Assembly: GCA_019745195.1 (NCBI GenBank) | Contig: JAIETL010000068.1 | Location: 1-48,798 of the forward strand | Length of the DNA stretch: 48,798 bases | Source: Beijerinckiaceae bacterium | GTDB taxonomy: Bacteria; Pseudomonadota; Alphaproteobacteria; Rhizobiales; Beijerinckiaceae | Direction of reading: 5' to 3' | In this document: in pieces, positions 1-7,124 of the stretch | Position numbering within the stretch: the first letter of the stretch is position 1 | Layout: each line of letters starts with the position of its first letter | Notes under the pieces: model-generated | Database searches by the model: none | Seen by the model: only the letters and a program-made list of their open reading frames with translations | What the model was told of the DNA's origin: nothing | Translations under genes and position numbers: made by a program

Positions 1-477
1 GGCGACTGGATCCGCTCACGGCACAATCTCCTGATCACCGGCCCCTGCGGCGTCGGCAAGAGCTGGCTCTCCTGCGCGCTGGGCCACAAGGCTTGCCGGG
101 AAGACTTCTCCGTCGCCTATCACCGCGTGCCGCGTCTTCTCGCAGCCCTGGCGCTGGCGCGTGGCGATGGACGCTACGCTCGAATGCTGCGCACCATCGC
201 CCGCCTCGATCTGCTCATCCTCGACGACTGGGGACCCGAGCCGCTCGATGCCGAGCAGCGTCGCGACCTCCTCGAAATCGTCGAGGACCGATACGAGGCG
301 CGATCGATCATCGTGACCAGCCAGCTTCCCGTCGATCGCTGGTACGAGCTCATCGGCAATCCCACCATCGCCGACGCCATCCTCGACCGTCTCGTTCACA
401 ACGCCTACCGCATCGACCTCAAGGGCGAGAGCCTGCGAAAAACCAAACAGAGCAGCATCGCTCAGCCTGCCGCTTGA
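1..477 (+). CDS. istB: IS21-family helper ATPase IstB, 5'-truncated by the window edge
   Basis: The reading frame is open from base 1 and gives 158 residues, the C-terminal part of an IS21 transposition helper. This AAA+ ATPase acts with the IstA transposase in target selection. Visible motifs are a Walker A (GPCGVGKS, residues about 15-22) and a Walker B (LLILDDWGPE), followed by the sensor-like 'IIVTSQLP' strand and the usual C-terminal 'IADAILDRL' helix. The family is about 250 residues long, so roughly 90 N-terminal residues and IstA lie outside the window. The repeated IS end follows directly. The family call is firm; whether the element is intact cannot be judged here. Confidence 0.9.
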   Translation, partial: GDWIRSRHNLLITGPCGVGKSWLSCALGHKACREDFSVAYHRVPRLLAALALARGDGRYARMLRTIARLDLLILDDWGPEPLDAEQRRDLLEIVEDRYEARSIIVTSQLPVDRWYELIGNPTIADAILDRLVHNAYRIDLKGESLRKTKQSSIAQPAA

Positions 478-604
478 CCTTCGACGAACCGCAAAACATC
501 ATCCCCTCGACCCATGCGAATGACGCCAAGGGTGGCCGGCTTCAAATCGGAAGACCCGGCCGGCTTGAGATTGGAATGCATGGCCGGCTTCGTCGGTATC
601 CGCA
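478..604 (+). mobile_element. Right end of the IS21-family element with 24-bp-period terminal repeats
   Basis: Three copies of GGCCGGCTT lie at 534-542, 558-566 and 582-590, exactly 24 bp apart, between the istB stop and the next gene. IS21 elements are known to carry several short transposase-binding repeats at each end and to terminate in CA. The last repeat unit is followed by CA at 603-604, which I take as the probable tip. The tip and any target duplication cannot be confirmed without the other end. Confidence 0.7.
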
Positions 605-631
605 CTGCAAAGCCGGATCGGGGCGTTCGGC

Positions 632-973
632 GTGCGCGTGAGCCAGATCCGGACCGACGACGAGCTGGTAGCGGTCGGCTGCATGCTCTTCGGAATCCAA
701 GCGGTGACGATCGATGGCGTCTGGAATGCCTCCCAGGCGATGACGAAGAAGGAGCGGAGCAAGCGCGCTCGCAAGGCGGCCGCTTCGATCCGTCTGCCCG
801 GACATGCGAGCGCAGATGATCTGGACCCGGAGCGGGAGGAGCGCATTGCGATCGCGAAGGCGCGCGCTTCGGTGAAGCATCTCCCGCAGCAGGATCCGCG
901 GCGTGTCGACCTCGAAGCATTTCTGCGCCGTCCTGCCTGGGGCGGCAATCTGAGCCTTCAGCCTTTGGAGTAG
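632..973 (+). pseudogene. Unrecognised ORF, probably the 3' remnant of a gene cut by the IS
   Basis: The frame has a GTG at 632 but stays open upstream into the IS end, so this is most likely the C-terminal part of a longer gene truncated by the insertion. The 113 residues hold a basic, lysine/arginine-rich middle segment (around residues 38-50) followed by an acidic stretch. I recognise no domain. It converges with the secreted-protein gene on the other strand and overlaps its 3' end by 16 nt. An integrase would be expected near the immunity region, but this fragment shows no tyrosine- or serine-recombinase motif. Confidence 0.35.
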
Positions 974-1335
974 ACCTTGGCCAAGCAGGAGCTGTCGGCC
1001 TTCTCGCCCCGAGAGACGACCTGAAATCCACCGGTGGCAGCATCGTAGTGGCCGAAGAAGCGGACCGTCCGGTCTACATAGCCGGTGCGGCTCTCGCGGG
1101 CCTGGACGCCGCAGACGAACACTCGGCGCGTTCCTGCCTCGCACCGGGCGAAAACGCTGCCGATGATCGTGTTGTTGGGATCCGCGGATGTCGATCGGAT
1201 GACGCCCTCGACGACGGAGAACGGATAGGTGCGAAGCGAGAACGGGGCATAGTCGCAGTCGCGACCGGTCTGAGCTTGGGCGCCTGCCACCCCTATCGTC
1301 CACACAGCGGCCGAGGCCACGAAAAATGCCCTCAT
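958..1335 (-). CDS. Small secreted or periplasmic protein behind the repressor gene
   Basis: The 125-residue product starts with a clear Sec signal (MRAFFVASAAVWTIGVAGAQAQ, charged start, hydrophobic core, AQA cleavage site), leaving about 103 mature residues with four cysteines that could form two disulfides. The fold is not recognised. The gene starts 14 nt after the repressor stop on the same strand, with a GAGGG ribosome site, so it is probably co-transcribed with the repressor. That would make it one of the few prophage genes expressed in a lysogen, that is, a candidate lysogenic-conversion protein (inference). It could instead be a bacterial gene picked up at the prophage border. Confidence 0.75.
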   Translation of the reverse strand: MRAFFVASAAVWTIGVAGAQAQTGRDCDYAPFSLRTYPFSVVEGVIRSTSADPNNTIIGSVFARCEAGTRRVFVCGVQARESRTGYVDRTVRFFGHYDAATGGFQVVSRGEKADSSCLAKVYSKG

Positions 1336-1349
1336 GGTCTCGGCCCTCT

Positions 1350-2069
1350 TTACCCGCGCCCTATGGGGCGGTGCAGACTTTCGACGAGCCCGATGATCTC
1401 CACATTTCGCCCATCTTCGTCGCCGTTCCCCGGGTGAACGACGATAGGCTTATGCTTCGGGTTCGGCGATCGGGGCTGCAGCTCGTAGTGATCCTTGAAC
1501 AGCTTCAGCACCTTGATGGTAGTCTCGATCCGGTGGCCATCGGTCTGTTGAACGACGACAACCTGACCGTCCGACATCCGTCCTTCTAGTGCGATCCATT
1601 CGGCGCAAACGACGTAGTCTCCGTCGAATATCTTCAGGTCAACGACTGAATCTCCGGCGACCTTGACCAAGAATCGAGGTATCCCAGGATGAGTTTCTGA
1701 CATGATGACCGAGAAAGCCTCGGGCTCGTCTTCGTAGATGTCGGCTTCACGCCATGCGCCTGCTTCAGCTATCCACTTGACGTGGAGCCTCTCGACGTTT
1801 GCCGGCCGTAGCTCTCCTCCCTCCCCGTTTGTTACAACAGGGCCACCATGGTCTAGTCCAGAAGGTCCGTCACCACTTATTAGCCATGCAAGCGAAATGC
1901 GGTACTTCCTCGCATAATCCGCCTTGGTGACGTCCTTGACGCCCCGGGTTCCGTTCTCGTGCTGCTGATAGGTTGAGACAACCCAGCCGTACCGCTCGCA
2001 GGCGTCGATCGCGTGCTTGAAGCCGCGCATGATGCGGGCATGCTTTAATCTCTCACCGAACGTGTCCAT
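1350..2069 (-). CDS. CI-like repressor with S24/LexA self-cleavage domain
   Basis: 239 residues. The N-terminal ~65 residues form an XRE-type helix-turn-helix ('YGWVVSTYQQHENGTRG'). The C-terminal part is a LexA/CI-type S24 peptidase domain: the nucleophile is Ser141 in GDSV, the general-base lysine is Lys186 in ETTIKVL, and a likely Ala-Gly scissile bond is at 103-104. The spacings (38 and 45 residues) are close to those of lambda CI. The repressor would maintain lysogeny and be inactivated by RecA during DNA damage. It diverges from the Cro-like gene across a short operator region and is followed by the secreted-protein gene. The role is confident from architecture and position. Confidence 0.92.
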   Translation of the reverse strand: MDTFGERLKHARIMRGFKHAIDACERYGWVVSTYQQHENGTRGVKDVTKADYARKYRISLAWLISGDGPSGLDHGGPVVTNGEGGELRPANVERLHVKWIAEAGAWREADIYEDEPEAFSVIMSETHPGIPRFLVKVAGDSVVDLKIFDGDYVVCAEWIALEGRMSDGQVVVVQQTDGHRIETTIKVLKLFKDHYELQPRSPNPKHKPIVVHPGNGDEDGRNVEIIGLVESLHRPIGRG

Positions 2070-2114
2070 GACGTAGGGTCTATCGATTCAGTTCGTGCAA
2101 GTCCGATTATCGCG

Positions 2115-2155
2115 CTTGACGGATGAAATGCGTTATGCATGATGCAAATCATGCA
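2115..2155 (+). promoter_or_regulatory. Early promoter with overlapping repressor/Cro operator dyad
   Basis: CTTGAC(G) at 2115-2121 is a good -35. CATGAT at 2138-2143, 16 bp further on, is a plausible -10. The -10 sits inside a perfect inverted repeat with 8-bp arms TGCATGAT (2136-2143) and ATCATGCA (2148-2155) and a 4-bp spacer. A protein bound here would block the promoter. The predicted transcript start (about 2150) falls on the cro ATG at 2151. The promoter is inferred; the dyad is seen directly. Confidence 0.65.
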
Positions 2156-2402
2156 AACGTTCAGCGACCTGATCAAAGCACTGGGCGGACCGAAGTCGGT
2201 CTCCGCCGCGCTCGAAATGCCGTTCCCGACTGTCCAGTCGTGGGTCGCTCGGGATTCAATCCCGATGTCGGCATGGCCGAAGGTCGCCGATTTGGCAAAG
2301 GCGAAGCGCCTGAAGGGCGTCACCGTCGCGTCGCTCACGGCGCTTGCGATCGAGAAGAAGTCGCGTTCCACCGCGCCGTCTCCGGTCTCCCAGGCTTCGT
2401 GA
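2151..2402 (+). CDS. Cro/YdaS-like small DNA-binding antirepressor
   Basis: 83 residues, divergent from the repressor. The N-terminal half reads as a YdaS/Cro-type helix-turn-helix ('LGGPKSVSAALEMPFPTVQSWVARDSIP'), where the protein skips the usual long wing and uses 'VQSW' in the recognition helix; a basic C-terminal tail follows. It should compete with the repressor for the dyad at 2136-2155 and favour lytic growth. In-frame ATGs also occur at 2139 and 2142, but both lie inside the operator and the predicted -10, and no Shine-Dalgarno precedes any of the starts. I prefer 2151, which would make the mRNA leaderless. Confidence 0.82.
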   Translation: MQTFSDLIKALGGPKSVSAALEMPFPTVQSWVARDSIPMSAWPKVADLAKAKRLKGVTVASLTALAIEKKSRSTAPSPVSQAS

Positions 2403-2557
2403 GCGTCATGGTGGGCCTCGCGATCTCGTCTCCATGTCCATCTCCTTCGTTTTCGGTGGGAGCGCGCCCTGCAAGGCGCTCTTCCCTGAATTCCTCTGAA
2501 GCCCGCTGCCCGTCCAAGGCCGCCGCTCCGTCTGTGTCACCCTTATCGGAGATTCAG

Positions 2558-2926
2558 ATGAGACAGTCCTCCCGCGCTTCCGGACAGTTGTCCGCCAGCA
2601 ACCGGACCGATGTCGCCGAGCGTCAGGCTAAAGCGGAGCGCATCATCGCGTTCCTGCGGCAGCGTTATCCGTCGAAGACCGCAGAGAACGTCGCAGCCGA
2701 TATCGGCGGCTCTGCGGAGACTATCCAGAAGATGATCGACCGCTACTCCGCCCCGAGTGCGTGGACATACGGGCGTCTCGTCTGCGCCTACGGACCGGCT
2801 TTCCTCTGCGCTGCGTTGGAAAGCCCGCCTGCGTGGATCGTCGCTGCCGCTCACGCCGAGCGCCTGGCGGCGGTCGAGGCTGAATACGCCCGCATCACCG
2901 CCGAACTGGCGTCCCTGAAGTCCTGA
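2558..2926 (+). CDS. Phage helix-turn-helix protein, first gene of the early operon
   Basis: 122 residues. The start is set by ATCGGAG seven nt upstream of ATG 2558. A helix-turn-helix is visible around residues 25-55 ('YPSKTAENVAADIGGSAETIQKMI'), and the C-terminus (about residues 85-120) is an alanine/glutamate-rich helix likely to form a coiled coil. The 155 bases between cro and this gene hold nothing else convincing. Position directly after cro suggests an early regulator. I recognise the general phage HTH type but no named family. Confidence 0.7.
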   Translation: MRQSSRASGQLSASNRTDVAERQAKAERIIAFLRQRYPSKTAENVAADIGGSAETIQKMIDRYSAPSAWTYGRLVCAYGPAFLCAALESPPAWIVAAAHAERLAAVEAEYARITAELASLKS

Positions 2927-2945
2927 ACAAGAAGGGCCCGCTCCC

Positions 2946-3110
2946 ATGCGAGGTCTCGTCTGCATCCTATTGCTGGGTCTCTCCGCACTGCTCGGCGCGA
3001 TCGCGTCGCTGTGGATGGCCCCTGCCGCCCCTGTCGTTCGACTGGCCATTTGGCTGTCCGACCGGGCGAAGGCGATCGACCCATCCCTTTCATCGCCAAG
3101 CGGAGAATGA
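2946..3110 (+). CDS. Small single-pass membrane protein
   Basis: 54 codons starting MRGLVCILLLGLSALLGAIA, a hydrophobic stretch covering residues 3-36 with one basic residue before it and a hydrophilic C-terminus. It would be a small inner-membrane protein with one or two helices. Its TGA overlaps the ATG of the next gene (ATGA at 3107-3110), so the two are translationally coupled, which supports it being real. Function unknown. Confidence 0.5.
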   Translation: MRGLVCILLLGLSALLGAIASLWMAPAAPVVRLAIWLSDRAKAIDPSLSSPSGE

Positions 3111-3877
3111 CCATGGCACGCGGACGTCGACCATCATCGCCAGAGCAGAAGGCCGCGAAGAAAGAACGCGCGGCCGCCGACAAGGCAGAGGCGCTCGCCG
3201 GTAATGCCCTGGCGAAGTTGCCGGCCGAGAAGGAGAAGCGCGATGAGCTCTGGCAGGAATTGGACGCGCTGAAGAGCGAGGCGTCCGGCGTCTCTGGTTC
3301 GATCTCCGCTCAGAAGAAGCGGATGAACGAGGTCTTCGGCATCACGAAAGCCGCGATGCAGATCAGGGCGATCCTGAACAAGTGCCGCGCCGGCGAATAC
3401 GAGGCCACGGTCCAGCAAGTTCAGTTGTTCATGGCCGACACCAACCGGCCGTTCCAGCTTTCCATGTCGCTCGAGCCGGGCAAGGGCGTCGCCGACGACC
3501 AGGGCAGCGTCTTCGACAAGACCGGGTCTGGCGACAAGGTGGCGGCGGAGCGCGGCGACGATCCCGGCCGTGCCCGCAAGAGCGTCGGCGGCCCGCCGCG
3601 AGCTCCCGCCATCCCCACGCCGAACGTCGGCGTCGAGGGCCTCGCGGCTGGCATCAAGCCGCTGGAGGATCCGGAGGCCAAGCGCGCGCGCATCGAGGCC
3701 GAGAAGCAGGCCGACGCCGCTGCCTTCGAGAAGCCGGGCGCTGCGAAGGCTGAGGCGCTCGACGCCGAGATGAAGAACATGACGCCGGCGCAGAAGCGGG
3801 CGCACGCGAAGAAAATCGCCGAGGAGGTCTTCGCCAAGCAGGGCAATGTCGGCCTCGGCGCCGACGGCATTCACTGA
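3107..3877 (+). CDS. Coiled-coil phage protein of unknown function
   Basis: 256 residues, start chosen by the ATGA overlap and AGCGGAG just upstream. The protein has a lysine-rich N-terminus, a predicted coiled coil (about 25-75), then a helical core 'RMNEVFGITKAAMQIRAIL' and a long low-complexity Ala/Pro/Lys C-terminus. The coiled coil followed by this helical core faintly resembles the nucleoid protein GapR (DUF2312) of alphaproteobacteria, but the similarity is too weak to assign. It is placed just ahead of the RuvC-like gene, so a DNA-associated role is plausible. Confidence 0.75.
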   Translation: MTMARGRRPSSPEQKAAKKERAAADKAEALAGNALAKLPAEKEKRDELWQELDALKSEASGVSGSISAQKKRMNEVFGITKAAMQIRAILNKCRAGEYEATVQQVQLFMADTNRPFQLSMSLEPGKGVADDQGSVFDKTGSGDKVAAERGDDPGRARKSVGGPPRAPAIPTPNVGVEGLAAGIKPLEDPEAKRARIEAEKQADAAAFEKPGAAKAEALDAEMKNMTPAQKRAHAKKIAEEVFAKQGNVGLGADGIH

Positions 3878-3886
3878 GCCGCACCC

Positions 3887-4468
3887 ATGCCCGCCACCAT
3901 GATCCTCGCAATCGACGGCGCGACCGTTTCGGGTTTCGCTCTGGGGAAGCCCGGCACGATCCCGAAGGTCGACGTGCACCGGCTGAAGAAGCCGAGCGAG
4001 GACACATGGCTCGTCGCGGATGGGGCTGCGCGCTTCGTCCGCGACATCTGCTTCATCGAATCGACCCGGCCCGATCTCATCGCGATCGAGGCGCTCATGC
4101 CGAATTTCAACAGCAACGACGATCGTGAAGGCGAGCGCCAGGTCCAGCGCAGCTCGGCGTCGATGCTGGTTCCTCCCCTGATCATGGGAGCGGTGCGGGG
4201 GATAGCTGCCTGCTACGGGATCGACGTCGTGCAGGTCTACCCGGCGACATGGCGAAAGCACTATCTCGGCCGGTCGAACTTCGGATCGCGAGACGAGACC
4301 AAGCGCCAGACGATCGCGCGCGGCGTGATGCTCGGATACCTGCCGGCCGGCTGCAAGGATGATAACCGCGCAGACGCCGCTGGAATTTTTGATTGGGCCT
4401 CTGCCGTCCACGGCCGCGCCGTCCAGCCGCTCGTCCTCTTCGACGAAGGACGCCTCCGCCATGGCTAG
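3887..4468 (+). CDS. RuvC-like Holliday junction resolvase
   Basis: 193 residues with the RNase H-like RuvC layout: beta1 'ILAIDGATVSGFAL' with Asp10, 'LIAIEAL' with Glu68, and a C-terminal 'RADAAGIFDWA' with Asp163. These acidic residues bind the two metal ions used to cut four-way junctions. Phage members resolve recombination intermediates or debranch DNA before packaging. It starts 9 nt after the previous gene and overlaps the following zinc-finger gene by 8 nt. The N-terminus matches the family length. Confidence 0.85.
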   Translation: MPATMILAIDGATVSGFALGKPGTIPKVDVHRLKKPSEDTWLVADGAARFVRDICFIESTRPDLIAIEALMPNFNSNDDREGERQVQRSSASMLVPPLIMGAVRGIAACYGIDVVQVYPATWRKHYLGRSNFGSRDETKRQTIARGVMLGYLPAGCKDDNRADAAGIFDWASAVHGRAVQPLVLFDEGRLRHG

Positions 4469-4709
4469 AGGCGTGCAGTTCGACACCTACCAGCCGCAGG
4501 CACCGAAGCCATCAGGGCAGGGCGTCAAGCCGAAGTTCTCCGGCGACAGCCGCACCGCGCCGGGCCCTGAGCAGCACGAATGCGTGGAGTGCGGAGGCGT
4601 CGGCTGCTTCGGCGAAGGCGTCGCACTCAACAGGGGCATTGAGGGCACATGGTTTTGCTCGCGGTGCGCGCCCGCCGATCTCAAATCCCCAGGAAAATCG
4701 ACACGATGA
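4461..4709 (+). CDS. Small zinc-ribbon protein
   Basis: 82 residues; ATG 4461 overlaps the resolvase end by 8 nt. Residues about 39-64 contain a four-cysteine zinc ribbon (CVECGG ... CSRCAP). The first 35 residues are polar and probably disordered. It may bind DNA, RNA or a partner protein. It ends in ATGA coupling with the next gene. No specific family recognised. Confidence 0.7.
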   Translation: MARGVQFDTYQPQAPKPSGQGVKPKFSGDSRTAPGPEQHECVECGGVGCFGEGVALNRGIEGTWFCSRCAPADLKSPGKSTR

Positions 4710-5707
4710 CGAAGCGCAAGATCCGCGACGACCTGATCGCAGAGGCCAATTCCGGCCGCGATCGCTTCGTCCGCACGATGATCCTCGAGATGTATCGCCT
4801 GAGCGGGCAGATGTACGCGCTCGCCGAGTTGATGACGAACTACATCGGCGGCGACGCCGAACCCGAGACAGACGAGCACCGACGCGCGCCGCTTGACCCC
4901 GCGCCAGCGCCGGCAAGGCCACCAGCCCGCTCGTCTGCAATGGCGTCGCGTGTCCGCGACGTCGCGGCGGCGCCTGCTGGCAACGCCGAGCGGCCGCCCC
5001 AGCCCATTCCCCAGTCGGACAGCGCGCCTCCTCCCCGCGCTGTTCCGGCCGGTCCTCCGGCGGTGGAAAGCCCCCCAGCCGCGCCGCCGGAGGATATGCC
5101 CATTGCCGAGCCGCCGATTCCGATGAAGGAGCAGGTCGTCCGGCTTTGGTCGACGACTGAGATGACGCGCGAGGAGATCGCCTCTCAGGTCGGATGCAAG
5201 CTCGGGTCGGTCGACGCATTCCTCTCGCAGGCGCGGTCCAAGGGCGACCGGCTCGGCTATGCCCGCGCGACGACGACACAGACCTTCAAGGGCGTGCCGG
5301 ATCGTGATGCGGCCGAAAAGGAGCCCCCGGTCTCCGGACTATCGAAGCCGCCAGCGCCGAAGCCTTTCGACCGGCCAAAGTCCGAACCGCTCAACCCGCG
5401 CCCTGGCCGTCTTGCCGGTGTGATCATCACATCGCCCGGCGATGTCGTTTCGATCGACATGGACAACCTCGTCATCGCCTGCCCAGGCGGCGACTGGCAG
5501 GTGTCCCGTCCCGTCGCGCTCGTCATGGAGCGCATGCGTAACGGCGAGACCTTCGACCACAAGACGCTCGCCGACATCGGCAGCATGGGGCTGGAGACCT
5601 TCAAGTCGAGCATGCCCCGATGGACTGAGCAGCTCGCTGCGCGAGGCGTCGAGTTTGTCTCGACCAAGGGCGTGGGCTGCAAGATCCGCTTGGCGGAGAC
5701 GGCGTGA
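4706..5707 (+). CDS. Regulator-like protein with GcrA-type HTH and C-terminal winged helix
   Basis: 333 residues. Three parts are visible: a helical N-terminus (1-50), a proline/alanine-rich linker (60-135), a helix-turn-helix around 140-185 ('VVRLWSTTEMTREEIASQVG') that resembles the GcrA/sigma-like module, a second linker, and a C-terminal ~90-residue domain that reads like an OmpR-type winged helix ('VALVMERMRNGETFDHKTLADI' and 'TKGVGCKIRL'). It may act as a phage transcription regulator or replication-initiation adaptor. ATG 4706 overlaps the upstream stop by 4 nt. The domain reading is from pattern, not from a search. Confidence 0.7.
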   Translation: MTKRKIRDDLIAEANSGRDRFVRTMILEMYRLSGQMYALAELMTNYIGGDAEPETDEHRRAPLDPAPAPARPPARSSAMASRVRDVAAAPAGNAERPPQPIPQSDSAPPPRAVPAGPPAVESPPAAPPEDMPIAEPPIPMKEQVVRLWSTTEMTREEIASQVGCKLGSVDAFLSQARSKGDRLGYARATTTQTFKGVPDRDAAEKEPPVSGLSKPPAPKPFDRPKSEPLNPRPGRLAGVIITSPGDVVSIDMDNLVIACPGGDWQVSRPVALVMERMRNGETFDHKTLADIGSMGLETFKSSMPRWTEQLAARGVEFVSTKGVGCKIRLAETA

Positions 5708-5913
5708 TGCTTCCCATGCCCCACGCCAATGACGAGCCGCTCAGCCTCGACGACGACCAGACGCTTGATCTGCTGGTCTCCTGCGTCGCTGCATGGGCGC
5801 GCGGCGTCGACACCTACGACATGGCGAAGGCCGCTTCGTTCCGGCTCGGCCGCGTCATCCCGGAATCGTTCGTGGCGAACCTGCTGGCCGGCTACTGGAA
5901 GGACGAGCGCTGA
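5707..5913 (+). CDS. Small acidic phage protein
   Basis: 68 residues, acidic in the first half ('SLDDDQTLDLLVSCVAAWARG') and mostly helical. The ATG at 5707 shares a base with the upstream TGA (TGATG) and its own stop overlaps the methyltransferase ATG the same way, so it is held inside a tightly coupled string. A GTG at 5704 would add one residue. Function unknown. Confidence 0.65.
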   Translation: MLPMPHANDEPLSLDDDQTLDLLVSCVAAWARGVDTYDMAKAASFRLGRVIPESFVANLLAGYWKDER

Positions 5914-7124
5914 TGACCGTGACGATCATCAACGCTGACTGCCGTGCTGCGCTACGTGAGATCGCGGCCTCGAGCGTCCAGTCCTGCGTGACGAGCCCGC
6001 CATACTTCGGCCTACGTGATTATCAAGTCGATGGCCAGATCGGCATGGAGCCGACGCCCGATGAGTTCATTGCGGCGCTTGTCGAGGTGTTCGGCGAGGT
6101 CAGGCGCGTGCTGCGCAACGACGGCACTCTCTGGCTCAATCTCGGCGACAGCTATTCCGCCGGTGGGCGCGGCAACTACGACACCAAATCGACTAACAAG
6201 GGAAACAGCGCATCGCGCGGGCTCGGTAGGCCGAGCGTCGAAGGATTGAAGCCAAAAGACCTTGTTGGCATCCCTTGGCGCGTCGCGCTCGCACTGCAGG
6301 CTGACGGATGGTGGTGGCGGCAGTGGCTCCCGTGGGTGAAGCGCAACCCCATGCCGGAGAGCACGAAGGACCGCCCGACATCGGCCTGCGAGGTCTGGCT
6401 GATGTTCACGAAGGCCGAGTCCTACTTCTACGACTACGACGCCGTGCAGCGCGTCATGGCGGAGTCGTCGTTCGGGCGGCTGGCGCAGGACGTAGAAGCG
6501 CAGGCCGGCAGCGATCGCGCCAACGGAGGCGCAAAGACGAACGGGCCGATGAAGGCTGTCCAGCGCGAGGACAAGCAGGCAGGGCACGGCCGCCGCCACG
6601 CCGGGTTTAATGAGAGATGGGATGCCGCCGAGCGGAAGCGCGGAGTGCCGCCCCGCCATGAAGGGTACGAGTCATCCGACCAGAGCGGGCTCGACGGCGT
6701 CGCCCGCGGCACACGGGCTTTCCGCAACAGCGATCTGTTTTTCGAGAGCATCGAAAAGCCCCATGGTGCGGTCTTCGTCGGCGACGAGATGGTGGCGCTC
6801 GACGTCGCGACCAAGCCTTTCCGCGGCGCCCATTACGCCACCTTTCCGCCTGACCTGATCGCTCCGCTTATCAAAGCTTCATCCCGGATCGGTGACACCG
6901 TGCTTGATCCATTCGGTGGGGCCGGAACAGTCGGCGTCGTCTGCGAAAAGCTCGGCCGTGACAGCATCCTGATCGAGATGAACCCAGATAATGCCGAGAT
7001 GGCGCGGCAGCGGATCATCGCCGAGACGAGCGGCAGTGCGAACGATCGGGCAAAGGCTAAGGCCGGCTACCTTAAGCCATCCGAAGCGCCGCTCTTCGCC
7101 AACATCGAAGGCAGCGCCGCATGA
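5913..7124 (+). CDS. Site-specific DNA methyltransferase (beta-class amino-MTase)
   Basis: 403 residues. The catalytic TSPPY motif is near the N-terminus (27-31) and the SAM-binding 'DPFGGAGT' is near the C-terminus, the order of beta-class N6-adenine/N4-cytosine methyltransferases. The TSPPYFGLRDY form is typical of stand-alone phage enzymes. A target-recognition insert of about 200 residues separates the two. It would methylate phage DNA and may protect it from restriction. No restriction gene lies beside it. N6A or N4C specificity cannot be told from sequence. Confidence 0.88.
   Translation: MTVTIINADCRAALREIAASSVQSCVTSPPYFGLRDYQVDGQIGMEPTPDEFIAALVEVFGEVRRVLRNDGTLWLNLGDSYSAGGRGNYDTKSTNKGNSASRGLGRPSVEGLKPKDLVGIPWRVALALQADGWWWRQWLPWVKRNPMPESTKDRPTSACEVWLMFTKAESYFYDYDAVQRVMAESSFGRLAQDVEAQAGSDRANGGAKTNGPMKAVQREDKQAGHGRRHAGFNERWDAAERKRGVPPRHEGYESSDQSGLDGVARGTRAFRNSDLFFESIEKPHGAVFVGDEMVALDVATKPFRGAHYATFPPDLIAPLIKASSRIGDTVLDPFGGAGTVGVVCEKLGRDSILIEMNPDNAEMARQRIIAETSGSANDRAKAKAGYLKPSEAPLFANIEGSAA

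Noticed and set aside
3134..4486. Minus-strand 450-codon open frame opposite the resolvase
   Set aside because: It is antisense to two well-supported genes, has no ribosome site and shows low-complexity Arg/Asp-rich residues typical of reverse frames in GC-rich DNA.
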